From: Aquiluna sp.
GTDB lineage: Bacteria > Actinomycetota > Actinomycetes > Actinomycetales > Microbacteriaceae
Assembly: GCA_016780945.1 (NCBI GenBank)
Contig: JADHKY010000057.1
Span: 1-6,961 of the forward strand
Direction of reading: 5' to 3'
Length of the DNA: 6,961 nt
The notes beneath the pieces are model-generated. The model was not told the origin of the DNA. It searched no databases and was given only the letters and a program-made list of their open reading frames with translations. Each line of letters opens with the position of its first letter. The stretch's first letter is position 1. The position numbers were made by a program, and so were the translations under genes. Below, in pieces: positions 1 through 5,842 of this stretch.

Positions 1-869
1 ACCTGACCGTCGAGCGCGGGCTTTCGAAAAACACTCTCGCCGCCTACAAAGCTGACCTAGCTAAATATGCAGCGTTTCTAGAACAATCAAGCGCAGATGC
101 GCTCACTGCTTCGCACCTGGAACTAGAGGAGTTTTCCGGTCAACTCACCTCCGCAGGACTCAAGGCATCCAGCCGTGCGAGGATTCTGGCTGCAGTGAGA
201 GGTTTTCACAAATTCTTAGCCCTTGAGGGGGTTAGAAGTGATGATCCCACCTCCAGGCTCAGACCACCAAAGCTTCCCAGCCGATTACCCAAAGCGCTTT
301 CGCAGGAGCAGGTCGTGAGGCTCCTAGAGGCATCAGGGCCCGAGCCCGATGACGAAGTAGCTGACAATATCCGGCTTAGAGACCGGGCAATTGTCGAGCT
401 TATGTACTCGAGCGGGGCCCGAGTCAGCGAGGTTGTGGCACTGGATCTGGACGAGGTAACAGATGATGGGCTTATTAGAGTCAGGGGCAAGGGCTCTAAG
501 GAACGCATCGTTCCGGTGGGGTCGTTTGCCGCCAAGAGCCTGGATGCCTACCTGGTCAGGACCAGACCTGAGCTTGCAAAGCTAAGAGGGGAGCGGGCCT
601 TGTTTCTAAATAAGCAAGGTGGGCGGCTTAGCAGGCAAAGTATTTGGGACATTATTCAAAGGGCAGGTGTTTCGGCAGAACTTGAGGTTTCGCCGCATAC
701 GCTGCGGCACTCCTTCGCAACCCATTTGATTGAAGGAGGAGCCGATGTCAGGGTGGTGCAAGAGCTATTAGGGCACGCATCGGTTGCCACAACGCAGATC
801 TACACGCTAATTACCGTGGACACGCTGCGAGAGGTGTATTCGCAGGCTCACCCCCGTGCACGGCGGTAG
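1..869 (+). CDS. xerD: Tyrosine recombinase XerD (5' end outside window)
   Basis: Site-specific tyrosine recombinase that, with XerC, resolves chromosome dimers at dif. The frame is open from base 3 without a stop, so the gene begins before the window; 288 codons are visible against a usual length near 300, so only about 10-20 residues are missing. The N-terminal SAM-like core-binding domain begins at once (ERGLSKNTLAAYKADL). The catalytic domain carries the full set: Arg in GARVSE (codon 420-422), Lys in RGKGSKER (about 489-491), His and Arg in HTLRH (696-698, 705-707), His in LGHAS (774-776) and the nucleophile Tyr in QIYT (801-803). The C-terminus ends in HPRARR, like XerD rather than XerC. 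The ATG at 195-197... is not available as a start: the GTG there lies inside the core-binding domain and would delete most of it. The location beside parA-scpAB supports XerD over XerC, as in M. tuberculosis. It is separated from parA by 29 bases and may share its transcript. Confidence 0.93.
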   Translation, partial: LTVERGLSKNTLAAYKADLAKYAAFLEQSSADALTASHLELEEFSGQLTSAGLKASSRARILAAVRGFHKFLALEGVRSDDPTSRLRPPKLPSRLPKALSQEQVVRLLEASGPEPDDEVADNIRLRDRAIVELMYSSGARVSEVVALDLDEVTDDGLIRVRGKGSKERIVPVGSFAAKSLDAYLVRTRPELAKLRGERALFLNKQGGRLSRQSIWDIIQRAGVSAELEVSPHTLRHSFATHLIEGGADVRVVQELLGHASVATTQIYTLITVDTLREVYSQAHPRARR

Positions 870-887
870 GCTAGAGCAATAAATTAT

Positions 888-893
888 GGGAGG
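888..893 (+). promoter_or_regulatory. Ribosome binding site of the parA-like gene
   Basis: GGGAGG lies five bases before the GTG at 899. It is the clearest Shine-Dalgarno sequence in the only intergenic gap of the window (870-898) and fixes the GTG as the start. Nothing else in the gap is convincing. Confidence 0.8.
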
Positions 894-898
894 TCACG

Positions 899-1723
899 GT
901 GGATCTTTCTAAGAAGACATTTGCCACCCCGGCCAAGCTGAAGCAGCATGGCCCAGCACGCATCATTGCCATGTGCAACCAAAAAGGTGGCGTCGGCAAG
1001 ACAACGACGACCATCAACCTGGCCGCAGCCTTGGCCGAGTATGGCCGCAAGATACTCGTTGTGGACTTTGATCCGCAGGGAGCGCTCTCGGTGAACCTGG
1101 CAAGCGACTACCAAGAGGCTCCAACCATCTATGACCTCATGATGGACACCTCAATGCACCCCAAAGAGGCCATCCAGCAGACCAACATCGAAAACCTTGA
1201 CATCATCCCCGCGAACATTGACCTATCAGCGGCCGAGATGAACCTCGTCACCGAGATGGGCAGAGAGCGCGTCCTGGACGGAATTCTCAAGAAGGTCAAG
1301 GCCGATTACGACGTCATCTTCATCGACTGCCAGCCATCGCTGGGCCTCCTGACAGTGAACGCGCTAACCGCAGCTCACGGAGTGCTGATACCAATGGCAA
1401 CCGAGTTCTTTGCCCTCAGAGGAGTGGCACTGCTGATTCAGACCATCGAAAAGGTGAAGGCAAGGACAAATCCAACGCTTGAACTAGATGGGCTTATTCC
1501 AACCATGCACGACCAAAGGACTCTGCACTCCAGAGAGGTGCTCGAGCGGCTCCAGGAGGCTTTCCCCGGCAAGGTGTTTGACACCGCGATTAGTCGCACG
1601 GTGAAATTCCCTGACGCAACGGTGGCAAAGAAGCCGATCACCCAGTTTGCTCCTTCCTCAGATGCTGCCGAGGGTTACAGGCGCGTGGCGAGAGAGCTTG
1701 TAAAACGTGGCTGTGCAGCTTGA
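899..1723 (+). CDS. ParA/Soj-family ATPase of the scpAB operon
   Basis: ParA/MinD-type ATPase of 274 residues, expected to be a cytoplasmic, ATP-dependent dimer that binds DNA non-specifically. The deviant Walker A motif KGGVGKTT is at residues 29-36 with the signature Lys29, the Walker A' segment DFDPQ at 56-60 and Walker B IFIDCQPS at 140-147. The later segment SRTVKFPDATVAKKPI (about 232-247) and the C-terminal helix are typical of Soj-like proteins. About 20 residues precede the first strand, and the HGPARIIAMCNQKGG junction resembles M. tuberculosis Rv1708, which has the same position before scpA. No parB follows and I saw no parS-like TGTTTCACGTGAAACA site, so this is probably not the main origin-partition ParA but the less studied scp-linked paralogue. 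Its partner and cargo are unknown. Its last 17 bases overlap scpA. Confidence 0.92.
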   Translation: MDLSKKTFATPAKLKQHGPARIIAMCNQKGGVGKTTTTINLAAALAEYGRKILVVDFDPQGALSVNLASDYQEAPTIYDLMMDTSMHPKEAIQQTNIENLDIIPANIDLSAAEMNLVTEMGRERVLDGILKKVKADYDVIFIDCQPSLGLLTVNALTAAHGVLIPMATEFFALRGVALLIQTIEKVKARTNPTLELDGLIPTMHDQRTLHSREVLERLQEAFPGKVFDTAISRTVKFPDATVAKKPITQFAPSSDAAEGYRRVARELVKRGCAA

Positions 1724-2510
1724 GTCCGAGGTCGACTTCCAGCTTCAGCTAGATAACTTCGAGGGACCCTTTGACCTTTTGCTGAACCTCATCGGTCGGC
1801 ATGAAATGGAAATCACTCAGGTCGCTCTTGCCAAGGTCACAAATGAGTTTCTGAAGTATGTCAAAGGCCTCGATGCCAAAAAGGAAATCGACAGCGCCAG
1901 CGAGTTCTTAGTCGTAGCGGCAACGCTTCTAGACATGAAACTTGCAAGCCTTCTGCCTCAGGGAGAGGTCGTTGACTCGGAGGACGTCTCGCTTCTCGAG
2001 GCCAGAGACCTGCTTTTTGCAAGGCTTCTGCAGTACCGGGCGTTCAAGGAGGTCGCTTCCTGGTTCCACTCGGCACTTGATGCGGAGTCGGAGCGCTACC
2101 CGAGAACCGTGCGGCTCGAGGAGCCTTACCGAAATCTCAGGCCCGAGCTTGAGTGGACTACTACCACCGAGGAGCTGCACGATATTGCCAAGGCCGTCTT
2201 TGCTCCCAAACAGGTCCCCGAGGTCGGTATTTCTCACCTGCATGCCCCCAAGGTTTCAATCCGCGAGCAGGTTGGCATCATGGTGAAAAGGCTCAAGCAG
2301 GCAGGAAAAATGACCTTCCGGCAGCTCATCGGAGATGTCTCGGACAGAGCAGAGTTTGTCGCTAGGTTTCTGGGAATCTTGGAGCTCTATCGCATTGGGG
2401 CGGTGGGCCTAAAGCAGGAGGAAAGTTTTAGCGAAATAGATATTCAGTGGCAATCAAAGGATGTTGACCAAGATCAGCTGGCAAAATTAGGCGCTGACTA
2501 TGAAAACTGA
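1707..2510 (+). CDS. scpA: Segregation and condensation protein A
   Basis: Kleisin subunit of the SMC-ScpAB condensin, which bridges the SMC ATPase heads and recruits ScpB to compact and segregate the chromosome. The 267 residues are a normal family length. The N-terminal SMC-neck-binding region shows the kleisin signature (QLDNFEGPFDLLLNLI, about 14-29, then ITQVALAKVTNEFL). The middle is variable, and the C-terminal winged helix carries FVARFLGILELYRIGAV (217-233). I chose the GTG at 1707; a GTG two codons on (1713) gives nearly the same protein, and only a weak purine run, GAGAGAG at 1690-1696, precedes them. The start lies inside the parA-like gene (17-base overlap) and the stop lies past the scpB start (11-base overlap), as expected for proteins made in fixed proportion. 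Confidence 0.95.
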   Translation: MAVQLESEVDFQLQLDNFEGPFDLLLNLIGRHEMEITQVALAKVTNEFLKYVKGLDAKKEIDSASEFLVVAATLLDMKLASLLPQGEVVDSEDVSLLEARDLLFARLLQYRAFKEVASWFHSALDAESERYPRTVRLEEPYRNLRPELEWTTTTEELHDIAKAVFAPKQVPEVGISHLHAPKVSIREQVGIMVKRLKQAGKMTFRQLIGDVSDRAEFVARFLGILELYRIGAVGLKQEESFSEIDIQWQSKDVDQDQLAKLGADYEN

Positions 2511-3048
2511 CCTTTCCATGCGCGCAGCCCTGGAGGCTCTGCTAACCGTTTCTGAGACACCGCTTAGCATCGTGACCCTTGCAGGAGCTCTAGAGGCGCC
2601 AATCAATGAGGTGCGGAAGGAAATTGAGGCTCTTCAAGCCGACTACGACTCAGCGCACGAGGGCCAGGGCAGAGGGTTTCAGCTTCGCGAGGTAGGCGGT
2701 GGCTGGAGGCTATATGTGAGGCAGACTCACGACTGGGGCGTGAGGCAGCTGGTAGTAAACGAGAATCCGGCAAAGCTCTCGCAGGCTGCCCTGGAGACTC
2801 TCTCAGTTATCGCCTATAGGCAGCCAATCTCCCGTGGACAGATCTCCTCCATTCGCGGGGTAAACGTAGATTCTGTTGTCAGAACCTTGATTTCTCGGGG
2901 ACTGGTAGTGGAGCTATTCCAAGATCAGGATTCTGGGGCATCCATGTTTGGAACCACAGATTTGTTGCTCGAGCAGTTGGGTATCAATTCGCTCGAGGAG
3001 CTGCCTGCAGTCAGCCCGCACCTACCAGACCAGGACAACATTGACTGA
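2500..3048 (+). CDS. scpB: Segregation and condensation protein B
   Basis: Partner of ScpA in the SMC condensin; it forms a dimer of tandem winged-helix proteins that binds the central part of the kleisin. At 182 residues it is at the short end of the family. The first winged helix covers about residues 5-80. The second carries the family signature KLSQAALETLSVIAYRQPIS (92-111) followed by RGQISSIRGVNVDSVVRTL (112-130). The C-terminal MFGTTDLLLEQLGINSLEELP (149-169 region) is also typical, with a short acidic tail. The ATG at 2500 has only AGG (2489-2491) upstream; a second ATG at 2518 is possible but would remove residues of the first helix. It overlaps scpA by 11 bases and rluB by 8. Confidence 0.94.
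   Translation: MKTDLSMRAALEALLTVSETPLSIVTLAGALEAPINEVRKEIEALQADYDSAHEGQGRGFQLREVGGGWRLYVRQTHDWGVRQLVVNENPAKLSQAALETLSVIAYRQPISRGQISSIRGVNVDSVVRTLISRGLVVELFQDQDSGASMFGTTDLLLEQLGINSLEELPAVSPHLPDQDNID
3032..3035 (+). promoter_or_regulatory. Ribosome binding site supporting the TTG start of rluB
   Basis: AGGA lies five bases upstream of TTG 3041, inside the end of scpB. It supports this rare start codon, since the frame offers no ATG or GTG close to the beginning of the S4 domain. Confidence 0.55.
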
Positions 3049-3784
3049 GCCAATTCGGCTACAAAAAGCACTATCCACAGCTGGGGTTTCATCTCGCCGC
3101 AAGGCAGAGGAGATGATGCTCCAGGGCAGGGTGAAGGTCAACGGCAAGGTCGTCAGAGAGCTCGGCACCAGGGTGGATCCGCAGAGCGATTCAGTGATGG
3201 TGGACGGTAGGCCCATCCAGCTAGACCCGGATCGAATCTACCTCGCATTTCACAAGCCCAAGGGCATCGTTTCCACCATGGAAGACGAATACGGCAGGCC
3301 CTGCCTCGCAGACTTCTTCGTGCAGTACGACCGGGTCTTCAATGTCGGAAGGTTAGACCAGGACACCTCCGGGATTTTGCTCATGACAAACGATGGAGAT
3401 TTGGCTAACCAGCTCGCCCACCCAAGCTATGAGGTGGAGAAGCTCTATTTCGCGAAGGTAAAGGGCAAGATTCAGCGAACCGAACTCCAGAGGCTTCGCG
3501 ACGGGGTCAAGCTGGAGGACGGTCTTCAGAAGGCCGACACCGTGAAGCTCATCGACCAAAACAATATTGAGTCTCTTGTTGAGCTGACACTGCACTCGGG
3601 GAAAAACCGCATCGTTCGCAGGATGTTTGAGGCGGTTGGGCACGAGGTAATTGAGTTGACACGCAAGAGCTTTGGCCCGCTCAGGCTGGGCCCGATGAAG
3701 CCCGGACAGGTTAGGGAGCTGGGTAAGCTTGAGGTCAGCAGCCTGATGGAGGCGGCGGGTTCAGGCGAGACAAAGAGGCGCTAG
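3041..3784 (+). CDS. rluB: 23S rRNA pseudouridine synthase, RsuA/RluB family
   Basis: Isomerises a uridine in 23S rRNA to pseudouridine; in E. coli RluB the target is U2605 in the peptidyl transferase region, and the same target is inferred here. The 247-residue protein has an N-terminal S4 RNA-binding domain (IRLQKALSTAGVSSRRKAEEM, about 5-25) and a catalytic domain with the motif GRLDQDTSG (103-111), in which Asp106 is the catalytic aspartate. Further family blocks are YLAFHKPKG (67-75), LAHPSYEVEKLYF (125-137) and SGKNRIVRRMFEAVGH (186-201). The start is TTG at 3041, overlapping scpB by 8 bases; an ATG at 2948 in the same frame is open but would add 31 residues that merely read scpB out of frame. 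The linkage scpB-rluB is common across Actinobacteria and Firmicutes. RsuA-type 16S specificity is less likely given this neighbourhood. Confidence 0.93.
   Translation: MTEPIRLQKALSTAGVSSRRKAEEMMLQGRVKVNGKVVRELGTRVDPQSDSVMVDGRPIQLDPDRIYLAFHKPKGIVSTMEDEYGRPCLADFFVQYDRVFNVGRLDQDTSGILLMTNDGDLANQLAHPSYEVEKLYFAKVKGKIQRTELQRLRDGVKLEDGLQKADTVKLIDQNNIESLVELTLHSGKNRIVRRMFEAVGHEVIELTRKSFGPLRLGPMKPGQVRELGKLEVSSLMEAAGSGETKRR
3774..3778 (+). promoter_or_regulatory. Ribosome binding site of aroH
   Basis: AGAGG at the end of rluB, five bases before the GTG at 3784. Together with the TAGTG stop/start junction it fixes the aroH start. Confidence 0.7.
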
Positions 3785-4146
3785 TGGCAGTTAGAGCAAT
3801 TCGCGGAGCTATCCAGCTCGAAAGTGACGAGCGCGAGCACCTACTCAAGTCAACCGCCGAGCTTGTCACCAAGGTGCTGCATGAGAATTCATTGGATGCG
3901 GCCGACCTGATCTCAATCTGGTTCACAGCAACCCCCGATGTTGTCAGTGAGTTTCCCGCGCTAGCCGCCAGGGAGCTTGGACTTGGGGAGGTTCCTCTGA
4001 TGTGCTCAGTGGAAATGGATGTCGCCGGGGCGATGCCGCGAGTGATTCGTCTCATGATGCACGTGGAGACCAAGAAGCAGCGCAGTGAAATTAGCCACAT
4101 CTACCTTCGCGGCGCTCAAGCGCTCAGGACCGATCTAGCGCAGTGA
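3784..4146 (+). CDS. aroH: Chorismate mutase, AroH class
   Basis: Converts chorismate to prephenate, the entry step to tyrosine and phenylalanine. The 120-residue protein is the AroH fold (trimeric alpha/beta barrel, Bacillus subtilis type), not the all-helical AroQ. Compared with the B. subtilis enzyme as I recall it, the active-site residues are all present: Arg7 (RGA), Phe57, Arg63, Cys74, Glu77 (CSVEMDV), Arg89 (VIRLMM), Tyr107 (HIYLRG) and the late Arg115 (LRTDL). The motif TATPDVVSEFPA (48-59) matches the family closely. It starts with a GTG that shares one base with the rluB stop and ends with a 4-base GTGA overlap into tyrA, whose enzyme uses its product. No regulatory domain is attached. 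The match is close enough that another function is unlikely. Confidence 0.95.
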   Translation: MAVRAIRGAIQLESDEREHLLKSTAELVTKVLHENSLDAADLISIWFTATPDVVSEFPALAARELGLGEVPLMCSVEMDVAGAMPRVIRLMMHVETKKQRSEISHIYLRGAQALRTDLAQ

Positions 4147-5210
4147 GCCAAGAGCGCATAAAGATAGTTGGGGCTGGCCTTATTGGCACATCCCTCGGTC
4201 TGGCGCTTACTAAACACGGCATTGACGTGGGGCTTGAGAACCGCTCAAAAGCAAACCTTCGGCTCGCAATAGAGTACGGGGCAGGCAAGGAAGCTCAGGG
4301 TGACTACGACCTGGTAATAGTCTGTGTGTCGCCAGAGATGACAGCTGAGGTTGTTGCCGGGCAACTGGCAAAGCACCCTCAGGCCCTGGTTACCGATGTT
4401 GCAAGCGTGAAGGCAGAGATTGCTCGTGAGGTTGCCAGAATCGCTCCAGAACATGCTCTTAGGTACTTAGGTTCTCACCCCATGGCAGGACGAGAAAAGG
4501 GTGGGCCAGGAGCTGCAAGGGCAGACCTGTTTTTTGCTAGGCCCTGGGTGATAACCCCATCGGCAGATACCCCACCAGCATCGGTCGAGAGGCTAAAGAA
4601 TCTTGCGATGCAGCTAAGTGCGCTTCCCATTGTTATGAGTGCAGAGGAGCACGATCGAGCAGTGGCACTTGTTTCCCACCTGCCACAGCTGGTCTCATCG
4701 GCCCTTGCCGCAAGGCTCCAGTCCGGAAATGAGCAGCAGCTAGGACTTGCGGGGCAGGGTCTTCGAGACGCATCCCGCATCGCATCTAGCGATCCTGATC
4801 TGTGGCTGCAGATTCTCTCCCAAAATGCCAATTTGGTCTCCCCACTGCTGGCCGAATTCAAAAACGACATCGAGGAGCTGCTTCAAAGCCTCGAAAACCT
4901 AGACTCACCAGGCTCACTTGCGAAGCTCCACAACCTCCTGGAGCGAGGCAACAGTGGAGTTGCAAGGATCCCAGGTAAGCACGGCGGCAAGTTTGTTGAT
5001 TACCAGCTACTAACAGTCGTAATCGATGACAGCCCAGGATCTCTTGCTTCTCTATTGACCTTCATAGGCGAGGTTGGCGTGAACATCGAGGACCTCAAAC
5101 TTGAGCACTCTCCGGGAGCTCAAATAGGTTTGGTAGAGATTCAGGTCCTGCCAGAGGCGGCAGAGCGACTAAGCGAACAGCTCACCCAAAACGGTTGGCG
5201 ACTGGTCTAA
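4143..5210 (+). CDS. tyrA: Prephenate (or arogenate) dehydrogenase with ACT domain
   Basis: Oxidatively decarboxylates prephenate to 4-hydroxyphenylpyruvate, or arogenate to tyrosine; the sequence alone does not settle which. The 355 residues comprise a Rossmann domain (GAGLIG at 10-15), a helical dimerisation domain and a C-terminal ACT domain (about 288-355, with DDSPGSLASLL at 295-305). Glu32 at the end of the second strand favours NAD+ over NADP+. Catalytic-domain marks are SHPMAG (111-116, His112 as probable catalytic His), SHLPQ (178-182) and RIASSDPDLW (212-221, Arg212 as probable substrate carboxylate ligand). SHLPQ has Gln where many family members have His. The ACT domain suggests feedback inhibition by tyrosine or another amino acid. 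No chorismate mutase domain is fused; the separate aroH just upstream supplies that step. The GTG start has no good ribosome binding site and probably depends on coupling to aroH. Confidence 0.92.
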   Translation: MSQERIKIVGAGLIGTSLGLALTKHGIDVGLENRSKANLRLAIEYGAGKEAQGDYDLVIVCVSPEMTAEVVAGQLAKHPQALVTDVASVKAEIAREVARIAPEHALRYLGSHPMAGREKGGPGAARADLFFARPWVITPSADTPPASVERLKNLAMQLSALPIVMSAEEHDRAVALVSHLPQLVSSALAARLQSGNEQQLGLAGQGLRDASRIASSDPDLWLQILSQNANLVSPLLAEFKNDIEELLQSLENLDSPGSLAKLHNLLERGNSGVARIPGKHGGKFVDYQLLTVVIDDSPGSLASLLTFIGEVGVNIEDLKLEHSPGAQIGLVEIQVLPEAAERLSEQLTQNGWRLV

Positions 5211-5842
5211 TGCCTTTAGTAGTAGCTATAGATGGACCTGCCGGATCTGGAAAATCTAGCGTCTCGAAGGCGGTCGCGGAGCGCCTTGGCTTTGGCTATC
5301 TCGACACCGGAGCTGGCTACCGGGCCTTCGCGCTGCACGCCATAAACAATCCAGACATTCCCTTAGAAGAGCTTCTCAAGTCTTTCGACTATGAGATCTC
5401 GCTAGATCCTCAGAAAGCCCAGGTGCTGGTCGGAGGCGAAGACGTAACCAGTGAGATAAGAACCCAGGAGGTCGCCTCCAGAGTCTCGGAGTTTGCGAGG
5501 AAGCCGAGGGTGCGAACTCTTCAGCACCAGGACGCGAGGTCGCGAGTAGCACTATGCGGACTCGATGGCGTAGTTTCCGAGGGCCGAGATCTAACCACTG
5601 TGGTTTTTGTAGATGCTGGTGTAAGAATCCTGCTCACAGCAAGTGAAGAGGTAAGGCTCCAAAGAAGAAGTGCAGAGAAGACAGAGAGCACGGAGAATCT
5701 AAAAGCCCGAGACGCCTCAGACTCGAAGGTCGTTGAGTTCATGGCTCCCGCTGAGGGAGTGAAGCTAATTGACACTTCCCACCTAAGCTTCGAGGAGAGT
5801 GTCGAGGCAGTAATTGCTGAAATTGAGAGGTCACGCGCATGA
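5210..5842 (+). CDS. cmk: Cytidylate kinase, divergent LID region
   Basis: Phosphorylates CMP and dCMP with ATP, supplying CDP/dCDP. The P-loop GPAGSGKSS is at residues 9-17, the NMP-binding motif LDTGAGYR at 31-38, SEIRTQEVAS at 81-90 and EGRD at 124-127. The 210 residues are shorter than the usual 220-230. Compared with E. coli Cmk as I recall it, S101, R110, R131, D132, R181 and D185 have counterparts (Ser93, Arg102, Arg126, Asp127, Arg167, Asp171), S36 is Thr33, but R188 is Val174 (DSKV in place of DSTR). The LID segment between QRR and ARD is 13 residues against 22. The canonical GRDMGTVVFPDA is here GRDLTTVVFVDA. I use ATG 5210, which shares one base with the tyrA stop (TAATG); TTG 5195 is possible. 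Still most likely an active kinase. Confidence 0.9.
   Translation: MPLVVAIDGPAGSGKSSVSKAVAERLGFGYLDTGAGYRAFALHAINNPDIPLEELLKSFDYEISLDPQKAQVLVGGEDVTSEIRTQEVASRVSEFARKPRVRTLQHQDARSRVALCGLDGVVSEGRDLTTVVFVDAGVRILLTASEEVRLQRRSAEKTESTENLKARDASDSKVVEFMAPAEGVKLIDTSHLSFEESVEAVIAEIERSRA
5825..5830 (+). promoter_or_regulatory. Ribosome binding site of der
   Basis: GAGAGG at the end of cmk, eight bases before ATG 5839. It supports this start, and so the existence of the acidic extension ahead of the first GTPase domain. Confidence 0.75.

Noticed and set aside
195..197. GTG at 195 as the start of xerD.
   Set aside because: The frame upstream encodes a good core-binding domain from base 3, so the gene starts outside the window.
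854..863. Perfect 10-base palindrome CCGTGCACGG at the end of xerD, considered as a terminator or operator.
   Set aside because: It has no loop and no following T-run, and it lies within the coding sequence for the HPRA tail.
879..884. ATAAAT in the xerD-parA gap as a -10 element.
   Set aside because: No plausible -35 element lies 16-18 bases upstream, and one AT-rich hexamer is not enough evidence for a promoter.
2948..3040. Upstream ATG extension of rluB.
   Set aside because: The 31 extra residues would be scpB read out of frame; the S4 domain begins right after TTG 3041, which has its own AGGA.
4475..4870. Minus-strand open frame of 131 codons opposite tyrA.
   Set aside because: It is fully antisense to a well-conserved gene and has the composition of a shadow frame with no recognisable domain.
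5195..5209. TTG 5195 as the cmk start.
   Set aside because: It adds five residues with no family match and no ribosome binding site; ATG 5210 begins directly before the first strand of the kinase.
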